38,635 nucleotides of DNA from Opitutales bacterium (lineage in GTDB: Bacteria; Verrucomicrobiota; Verrucomicrobiia; Opitutales; Oceanipulchritudinaceae), in assembly GCA_007133065.1 (NCBI GenBank), contig SLNJ01000088.1, positions 1 through 38,635 on the forward strand. The letters are read 5' to 3'. The notes beneath the pieces were generated by a model that was not told where the DNA came from, searched no databases, and worked only from the letters and a program-made list of their open reading frames with translations. The translations under genes were made by a program, and so were the position numbers. This document shows, one piece after another, positions 33,707-38,635 of this stretch (positions within the stretch are counted from its first letter, which is position 1; each line of letters starts with the position of its first letter).

Positions 33707-34072
33707 TTACGGCTTGTGTTCGAAGAGCCGCTTTTCCTTCACCTTGTTGGCGGCCTTCCCGATACGATCACGCAGGTAGTACATCCGCGCGCGCATTGTG
33801 ACCGATTCCCGGTCGACCTCAATTCGCTCGATCAGGGGAGAGTGCACGGGAAAGACCCGCTCGACGCCCTCGCCGAAGCTGATGCGCCGCACCGTGAAGG
33901 TCTGGTGAATGCCCGATCCCTTGCGTGCGATCACAATCCCGGCGAAAATCTGGATGCGTTCCTTGTCGCCTTCACGGACGCGCGTGTGGACGCGTACCCC
34001 GTCTCCCACTTTAAACTGGTCGCGTCCCGGCTGTACCTGGTCCGCGGTGATATCTCGAATTACACTGTTCAT
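33707..34072 (-). CDS. rplS: 50S ribosomal protein bL19
   Basis: Large-subunit protein at the interface with the 30S subunit. The 121-aa length is normal. Recognisable segments are FKVGDGVRVHTRVREGDKER, IQIFAGIVIARKGSGIHQTF, RRISFGEGVERVFPVHSPLI and the ending RAKMYYLRDR-like stretch, here RARMYYLRDRIGKAANKVKE. The start ATG overlaps the trmD stop by four bases (ATGA on the minus strand), so translation is coupled. It is the last gene of rpsP-trmD-rplS; the serpin gene begins about 70 bases further on and could share the transcript. Confidence 0.97.
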   Translation of the reverse strand: MNSVIRDITADQVQPGRDQFKVGDGVRVHTRVREGDKERIQIFAGIVIARKGSGIHQTFTVRRISFGEGVERVFPVHSPLIERIEVDRESVTMRARMYYLRDRIGKAANKVKEKRLFEHKP

Positions 34073-34779
34073 GGTTGCAGAGAATTGGTGGGTGCGCTCG
34101 ATGCATGAAGGTCGGGGCGCCGCCGACGGGTCTTGTCCGCTTGTTGAGCGCGACGCCAGCGCTCGATCTCTTGGTGGTTTCCGGACAGCAACACGTCTGG
34201 AACCCGTTGTCCGGCATACTCCACCGGCCGCGTGTACTGCGGAAAAGAGAGCACGCTGTCGTGAAAGCTATCCTGGGTCAAGGACTTTTCCTCGCCCAGT
34301 ACGCCGGGCACGTAGCGGCTGATGACATCGACCAGAACGGCCGCGGCGATGGTGCCGTTGGTGAGAACATAATCGCCGATCGAGACCTCCCGGTCGATCA
34401 TCCGGTCGCGAACGCGCTGGTCGATCCCTTCGTAATGGCCGGAGAGCAGGACCAGGTGCGGGACAGCAGCGAGTTCGCGCGCCATGGCGGTATTCAGGCG
34501 TTCACCGTCCGGGCAGAGATAGATGCGTTGCGCATCGGGAGATTGCACGGCTTCGATCGCCCGGAAGAGCGGCTCCGGTTTCATCACCATCCCCGCACCA
34601 CCGCCGAAGGGCCGATCGTCCGTGATCCGGTGCTTGTCGTCGGCCCAGTCTCGAATGTTATGGACGCGTATGTCCAGTGTCCCAGCCTTGACGGCACGGC
34701 CGATGATGCTCTCCCGCAAGTAGCCCTCCACCATTCCGGGAAACAGCGTCAGCAGATCGATCCTCAATAACGTGGACAT
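34069..34779 (-). CDS. trmD: tRNA (guanine-N1)-methyltransferase
   Basis: Methylates G37 next to the anticodon of several tRNAs using S-adenosylmethionine, preventing +1 frameshifts. The start is the ATG ending at 34779 (MSTLLRIDLLTLFPGMVEGY), giving 236 aa; the longer open frame upstream runs into rpsP. TrmD knot motifs are visible: DDRPFGGGAGMVMKPEPLF, RIYLCPDGERLNTAMARELA, LVLLSGHYEGIDQRVRD and EVSIGDYVLTNGTIAAAVL. The C-terminal domain includes VLSFPQYTRPVEYAGQRVPD and LLSGNHQEIERWRR. It lies between rpsP and rplS; rimM, usual between rpsP and trmD, is missing. Confidence 0.97.
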   Translation of the reverse strand: MSTLLRIDLLTLFPGMVEGYLRESIIGRAVKAGTLDIRVHNIRDWADDKHRITDDRPFGGGAGMVMKPEPLFRAIEAVQSPDAQRIYLCPDGERLNTAMARELAAVPHLVLLSGHYEGIDQRVRDRMIDREVSIGDYVLTNGTIAAAVLVDVISRYVPGVLGEEKSLTQDSFHDSVLSFPQYTRPVEYAGQRVPDVLLSGNHQEIERWRRAQQADKTRRRRPDLHASSAPTNSLQP

Positions 34780-34843
34780 GGGCAACGGGTGCGTGCACGG
34801 GGCTATGTACCGGTTGGTCGGGTGAACTGGAGCGGAAAGCCGG

Positions 34844-35341
34844 TCAGGGCTGCTCTTTTCTGTCCGCTTCGTCTTCCTGAGGGGACGCCTCGCCGGATTC
34901 CGGCTGGGGAGCGGGCTGGTCGGCATTGGAGTCCGGGGCCGCCGGTTCCACCGTCGCTTCTTCCGGGGTTTCTTCCGGGGTCTCGACGGTTGTCCCGGGT
35001 TCCGGGGTCGGTTCGGCGACGGCGGCTTCCGGGGCGGCGTCGGGTTCCGACGCGGCCGGGCTTTCGGTCGGCTCGAGTGCCGGGGCGGTGGGACTGCTCC
35101 GGCGTGCCCGGTTGATCAGGCTTCGGACGGTATCGGAAGGCTGCGCACCGACCCCGAGCCAGTAGTCGGCGCGGTCCAGCTTGAGCCGGAGCTCTTCCTC
35201 CGGGCGTTTTGATTTCGGGTTGTAGGTTCCGAGAACCTCGACAAAACGACCGTCCCGCTTCTGACGGGAATCGGCCACGACGAGCCTGTAGAACGGAGAT
35301 TTCTTGGCTCCGTGGCGCTGCAATCTGATTTTAACGGGCAT
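34844..35341 (-). CDS. rpsP: 30S ribosomal protein bS16 with long disordered tail
   Basis: Small-subunit assembly protein. The ATG ending at 35341 ([20 protein letters not shown]) is the universal start. The core covers about 82 residues, with [20 protein letters not shown] and [20 protein letters not shown]. It is followed by about 80 residues built almost only from Pro, Ala, Glu, Thr and Ser, ending DEADRKEQP, so the 165-aa product is twice the usual length. The tail is acidic and probably disordered. Such extensions occur in some bacteria but their role is unknown. The gene heads the operon with trmD and rplS; a perfect TTGACA box lies upstream at 35408-35413 on the same strand. Confidence 0.95.
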   Translation of the reverse strand: MPVKIRLQRHGAKKSPFYRLVVADSRQKRDGRFVEVLGTYNPKSKRPEEELRLKLDRADYWLGVGAQPSDTVRSLINRARRSSPTAPALEPTESPAASEPDAAPEAAVAEPTPEPGTTVETPEETPEEATVEPAAPDSNADQPAPQPESGEASPQEDEADRKEQP

Positions 35342-35384
35342 GGTGTTGTTGAGTTCGATCTGATCGATTCGCGAAAAAGGGGAA

Positions 35385-35413
35385 ACCAAAGCGGCTGCGC
35401 CCGGGGTTGTCAA
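35385..35413 (-). promoter_or_regulatory. Candidate promoter of the rpsP-trmD-rplS operon
   Basis: On the minus strand a consensus TTGACA (35408-35413) is followed after 17 bases by TTTGGT (35385-35390), a poor -10. Position 44 bases before the rpsP ATG and the perfect -35 favour a real promoter; the weak -10 leaves doubt. Confidence 0.4.
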
Positions 35414-35420
35414 GCTGCAT

Positions 35421-35434
35421 CCCGAGAACTCGGG
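35421..35434. promoter_or_regulatory. Palindrome between divergent rpsP and degP promoters
   Basis: CCCGAGAACTCGGG is a perfect six-base inverted repeat around a central AA. It lies between the candidate rpsP -35 box and the candidate degP promoter, a typical site for a dimeric regulator. No known operator is recognised. Confidence 0.3.
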
Positions 35435-35458
35435 AACAATTACATGATGCGCAATGTG

Positions 35459-35486
35459 TTGAAATTATTCCAGCCTCCGCTATGAA
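35459..35486 (+). promoter_or_regulatory. Candidate promoter for the DegP/HtrA gene
   Basis: TTGAAA (35459-35464) and TATGAA (35481-35486) are 16 bases apart, about 70 bases before the ATG at 35559. The spacing is acceptable and the matches are partial. A sigma-E-type promoter, common for degP, is not evident. Confidence 0.4.
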
Positions 35487-35558
35487 TGCAGGTCAATGCA
35501 CCGCGAGTGGAACACCTCAAGCGATCCTGTGTCAGGGAATCAGACGAAAGAGACGAAT

Positions 35559-37076
35559 ATGCGCAAGACCCTTATTTTCGGACTGGTGGCGCTCTTTGCA
35601 GGCGCTTGGACCTTTCACCTGCTGGCCGGCAGCAACGGAAACGACGACCCGGATCCGAATGCCGCGAACGATCGGGAATCGTCCCACGAGCCGGCGGAAA
35701 TCGAGGTCGACAAAACGGACCTCGACCGGCGCCGGGACGTGCGCGTCACCAGCTACGCCGAGATGCTCGACGAGGTGCGTCCCTCAGTCGTGTCGATCGC
35801 ATCGGCACGGATTGTCCGCGTGCGCGATCGCCAGCAACTCTCGCCGATGGAGGAATTCCTGCGCCGTTTTTACGGCATGCCGGCGCCGCGTGACGAGGAC
35901 CGGGGGGAGCCGGAGGAGCGCCGGATGCCGAACGCCCTCGGCTCGGGAGTCATCGTCTCCGGGAACGGGTACATTCTGACGAATAATCATGTGATCGTCG
36001 ATCGCCGGGACACGCCCGCCGACGAGATTACGGTGACGCTGAGCGACGGCCGCGAGTTTCCGGCCGAGGTGGTCGGCCGCGATCCCCGCACGGATGTCGC
36101 CCTCCTGAGGATCGAGACCGATGAGGATCTTCCATACATGCGTTTTGCCGACAGCGACAAGCTGCGGGTGGGAGACATTGTTTTCGCGATCGGCAATCCT
36201 TTCGGTCTGGACCAGACGGTGAGCAAGGGGATTGTTTCGGCGACCGGACGCTCGCGCCTGGGCATCCTCGGCAGCGAGGGGTACGAAAATTTCATCCAGA
36301 CGGATGCATCGATCAATCCCGGGAATTCCGGAGGCGCTCTGGTTGACGCCGACGGACGGCTCGTGGGGCTCAATACGGCGATCTTCGCGCGCGGGGGCGG
36401 GAATATCGGAATCGGCTTTGCCGTTCCGGTGAACATAGCGCGGTTTATTATGGAGAATCTGATCGAGCGAGGAAGCGTGCCCCGCGGCTACCTTGGTGTG
36501 ACGATTTCGGATCTGGACGGCGATCTCGCGGAGGCGTTCGAACTTGAAGATACCGATGGAGTCTTGATCGAGAGCGTTCAACCCGGAGAAGCGGCCGACC
36601 AGGCGGGAGTCCGCCGCGGCGATGTCATCGTCGGGGTGAACGACCGTCCCGTCCGCGAGGTCAACGAACTACGCCTTAAAATCGCCCAGCTCCGGCCGGG
36701 GAGCACGGCTGTGTTGACGATCGTCCGGGACGGGGAACGCATGACCGTGGAGGTCGTGCTCGGCAGCCTGGACGCCGAGGTGCTTCGGGCGGATGAGGGC
36801 GCTCCGCTGTTTGAAGGGGTCGCGCTGGCGCCGTTGGACGATCGCCTGCGGCGCGAACACCGCACGGACGAGACGGCCGGGATCGTGGTTGTCGACGTGG
36901 AGCGTAACTCCCCCTATCGAAACAGCCTGCGTGTCGGCATGGTCATTCTGGAGATCAACGGTCGGAAGGTCGAGACGCTTGAGGAAGCGCAAGAGGCTGT
37001 TCAGGGCGGACGCATCAACCGGCTCTACGTCTCCTACCAGGGCAGCCGCGGTTATCTCGCCGTGCGGATTCCCTGA
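35559..37076 (+). CDS. degP: DegP/DegQ/HtrA-family periplasmic serine protease
   Basis: Quality-control protease that removes misfolded envelope proteins, including stalled outer-membrane proteins. The ATG at 35559 is preceded by AAGAGA; the product is 505 aa. The N-terminus MRKTLIFGLVALFAGAWTFH is a signal peptide or membrane anchor. The trypsin-like domain has the triad His144 (LTNNHVIV), Asp179 (DPRTDVALLRI) and Ser257 (INPGNSGGALVD). A first PDZ domain follows at about residues 308-402 (GYLGVTISDLDGDLAEAF, GVRRGDVIVGVN). A second, weaker PDZ covers about 415-505 (LRVGMVILEINGRKVETLEE). This two-PDZ layout fits DegP/DegQ. Divergent from rpsP. The outer-membrane assembly genes elsewhere in the window are natural clients. 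Confidence 0.94.
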   Translation: MRKTLIFGLVALFAGAWTFHLLAGSNGNDDPDPNAANDRESSHEPAEIEVDKTDLDRRRDVRVTSYAEMLDEVRPSVVSIASARIVRVRDRQQLSPMEEFLRRFYGMPAPRDEDRGEPEERRMPNALGSGVIVSGNGYILTNNHVIVDRRDTPADEITVTLSDGREFPAEVVGRDPRTDVALLRIETDEDLPYMRFADSDKLRVGDIVFAIGNPFGLDQTVSKGIVSATGRSRLGILGSEGYENFIQTDASINPGNSGGALVDADGRLVGLNTAIFARGGGNIGIGFAVPVNIARFIMENLIERGSVPRGYLGVTISDLDGDLAEAFELEDTDGVLIESVQPGEAADQAGVRRGDVIVGVNDRPVREVNELRLKIAQLRPGSTAVLTIVRDGERMTVEVVLGSLDAEVLRADEGAPLFEGVALAPLDDRLRREHRTDETAGIVVVDVERNSPYRNSLRVGMVILEINGRKVETLEEAQEAVQGGRINRLYVSYQGSRGYLAVRIP

Positions 37077-37164
37077 TGTGGGCAAGCCGGAATCGGCGGT
37101 CCGCGAAAAATCCTTTACAGAGCGCCATCACGTGTTCTTTTGTTACGTATGCGATGCCTGATGC

Positions 37165-37210
37165 GGTCCCGTGCTGGCGGCGCGGCATCCTTTTGCGCCC
37201 GGCCGGGACC
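37165..37210 (+). repeat. Long-range stem-loop before the Minf_1886 gene
   Basis: GGTCCCG (37165-37171) pairs with CGGGACC (37204-37210), with further GC pairing possible inside (GGCGC with GCGCC). It lies 21 bases before the ATG at 37232. No T run follows, so it is not an ordinary terminator. In GC-rich DNA such pairing can be chance. Confidence 0.3.
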
Positions 37211-37231
37211 ATCACCGACGAAAAACGACCG

Positions 37232-37666
37232 ATGAACGGCAAAGATTTTGATCAAGTCGTGCGACTGATCGTCGAGCAGGATCGGCGGTACGACCGCGAT
37301 GCCTATCACTTCGTTCGTCGCGCACTCGATCATACACTCAGAGTGATTCGGGATTCGGACAAACCGCGCCAATCGCATCACGTGAGCGGCGGCGAACTGC
37401 TGGAAGGCATTCGCGAATACGCCCTGGAGCAATACGGTCCCATGGCGGCGACCCTTTTCGCCGAATGGGGTGTGCGGTGTTCGGAGGATTTCGGCGAGAT
37501 TGTCTTCAACCTCGTCGATTACGGTGTATTCGGAAAAACGAAGAACGACAAGCGTGAGGATTTCCGGGCGGTGTACGAGTTTCGGGACGCGTTCGAAACG
37601 CCGTTCCTGCCTCGCGCCCGCGCCGACTCTGCCCTCAGCGATCATGGGCAACATTCGTCCTCATGA
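37232..37666 (+). CDS. Minf_1886 family protein
   Basis: A 144-aa cytosolic protein of unknown function. ATG 37232 begins MNGKDFDQVVRLIVEQDRRY; a longer frame opens at 37076 but its first 52 residues are not protein-like. The pattern AYHFVRRALDHTLR, HVSGGELLEGIREYALEQYG, TLFAEWGVRCSEDFGEIVFN and NLVDYGVFGKTKNDKREDF matches the Minf_1886 family, named from Methylacidiphilum and found mainly in Verrucomicrobiota, Planctomycetota and related phyla. No catalytic motif is evident; it is alpha-helical. The stop overlaps the start of an M16 peptidase gene (ATGA), so the two are translationally coupled. This gene is a main clue to the organism's phylum. Confidence 0.88.
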   Translation: MNGKDFDQVVRLIVEQDRRYDRDAYHFVRRALDHTLRVIRDSDKPRQSHHVSGGELLEGIREYALEQYGPMAATLFAEWGVRCSEDFGEIVFNLVDYGVFGKTKNDKREDFRAVYEFRDAFETPFLPRARADSALSDHGQHSSS

Positions 37667-38635
37667 GTGCGGAATCGGTAGATCCGTACGCAGGGTTGCC
37701 TCCATTTCTCGAAACAGTCCTGGCGGAGGACGTCAACCGGTGGATCCTTCCGAACGGACTGACTGTCGTCCACAAACCCGATCATTCCAGCAAGCTCGTC
37801 TCGATCCAGGTGTGGGTGAAAAGTGGGAGCATCCACGAGGGGGGGCTTCTTGGATCGGGCCTCTCACACTTTCTGGAGCATATGCTCTTCAAGGGCACGA
37901 AGCGCCGGCGCGGTCCGGAGATCGCCCGCGAAGTGCAGGAGGTCGGCGGCAACATCAATGCGTACACCGCGTTTGATCGGACCGTCTACCATATCGATCT
38001 CCCCAGTGAGCATGCCGCAACCGCCCTGGACATCCTCTGTGACATGGTGTTCGGTTCCGAGTTGAACCCTGAGGAGGTCGACCGGGAACGGGAGGTGATC
38101 CTACGGGAGATCGACATGGCGCTGGACGATCCCGATCGCCGGATTTCGCGCGGGCTGCTGGCGTGCGCCTATCGCGAACACCCCTATCGTTTTCCTGTCA
38201 TCGGTCACCGGGAGCTGTTCGAGCAACTGGGGCATGGAGATGTGGCAGCCTATTTCGAGCAGCGCTACGTCCCCAACAACATGGTGCTGGTGGTGGCGGG
38301 GGATATTTCCCGGTTCGAGCTCGAGGACATCCTGGAAGCGGGTTTTGGAGCGGAGCCGCGCCGGCGGCTGCCGCCGACCCATGTGCCGCAGGAGCCGCCG
38401 CAGCTCGCCCGGCGGGAAACCCGCCTCTTCGGCGAGGTCCAGATCTGCCGGGTTTCCTTCGCCTACAAGATCCCGGGATTGGGTCATCCCGAGGCGCCGG
38501 CTCTCGACCTGCTCGCGGCCATTCTCGGGCGGGGCAACAGCTCGTTGCTTTGGCAGAGCCTGCGCGAAAAGCAGCAGTTGGTCCACCACGTCGACGCCGC
38601 CTGTTGGAACCCGTCGGAAAAAGGCCTGTTCTGGA
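37663..38635 (+). CDS. M16-family zinc peptidase, 3'-truncated by window edge
   Basis: First 324 codons of a pitrilysin-family peptidase; the frame is open at the right edge. The ATG overlaps the stop of the Minf_1886 gene. There is no signal peptide, so it is predicted cytosolic, unlike the other M16 protein in this window. WILPNGLTVVHKPDHSSKLV starts the domain. HFLEH gives His69, Glu72 and His73, and Glu149 in VILREIDMALDDPD is the third zinc ligand, at the usual spacing of 76. GGNINAYTAFDRTVYHIDLP is the conserved edge strand. The M16_C domain begins near YFEQRYVPNNMVLVVAGDI and continues to SLLWQSLREKQQLVHHVDA. It resembles the processing-peptidase/PqqL-like group of about 420-850 residues; the full length cannot be seen. 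Confidence 0.94.
   Translation, partial: MSAESVDPYAGLPPFLETVLAEDVNRWILPNGLTVVHKPDHSSKLVSIQVWVKSGSIHEGGLLGSGLSHFLEHMLFKGTKRRRGPEIAREVQEVGGNINAYTAFDRTVYHIDLPSEHAATALDILCDMVFGSELNPEEVDREREVILREIDMALDDPDRRISRGLLACAYREHPYRFPVIGHRELFEQLGHGDVAAYFEQRYVPNNMVLVVAGDISRFELEDILEAGFGAEPRRRLPPTHVPQEPPQLARRETRLFGEVQICRVSFAYKIPGLGHPEAPALDLLAAILGRGNSSLLWQSLREKQQLVHHVDAACWNPSEKGLFW

Noticed and set aside
1..38635. Mobile elements, CRISPR arrays, prophage or defence islands
   Set aside because: No transposase, integrase, regularly spaced repeats or defence genes were seen; base composition is even and nearly all genes are housekeeping.

Overview
The window is a gene-dense stretch of about 60% G+C chromosome from a Gram-negative bacterium with a lipopolysaccharide-type outer membrane (bamA, skp, lpxD, tamB, tamA). 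A Minf_1886-family protein, the order rplY-pth-rpsF-ssb-rplI-dnaB-bamA-skp-lpxD, a PTS-IIA/diadenylate-cyclase fusion, weak or absent Shine-Dalgarno sites at many starts and an opcA partner for zwf together suggest the PVC group, most likely Verrucomicrobiota (Opitutae-like). This placement is inferred from gene content and not from a search. I see no mobile element, CRISPR array, rRNA or tRNA, and no gene-free stretch longer than about 250 bases.

Layout. 1-1017 is the 3' part of ahcY, closed by a strong terminator. 1231-3077 holds a lone nuoA and a 455-aa protein combining a PTS EIIA domain, a middle domain like that of archaeal c-di-AMP synthases, and a C-terminal DAC (DisA_N) domain. It is followed by valS and a small HicB-like gene. 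6479-15012 is a co-directional block for translation, replication and the cell envelope: rplY, pth, rpsF, ssb, rplI, dnaB, bamA, an unlisted 50-codon ORF, skp, lpxD. 15163-21083 is tamB-tamA, preceded by a run of hairpins, the last of which buries the tamB start codon. 21205-22781 (minus) is a bifunctional-nuclease-family gene with dusB. 22908-25495 is zwf-opcA. A HAD phosphatase (minus) and a large secreted M16 peptidase follow.

29231-32238 is a translationally coupled pair: a GT4 glycosyltransferase and a GH13_18 phosphorylase resembling glucosylglycerate phosphorylase, probably for a glucosylglycerate-type solute. 32381-33634 (minus) is a serpin with a lipoprotein signal. 33707-35341 (minus) is rpsP-trmD-rplS without rimM, with an unusually long acidic/Pro-Ala tail on bS16. 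Divergent from it are a DegP/HtrA protease, the Minf_1886 gene and a second M16 peptidase that runs off the right edge.

Most genes are housekeeping. The most unusual items are the PTS-IIA/DAC fusion, the coupled small ORF between bamA and skp, the structured lpxD-tamB junction, the GT4/GH13_18 operon and the lipoprotein serpin.
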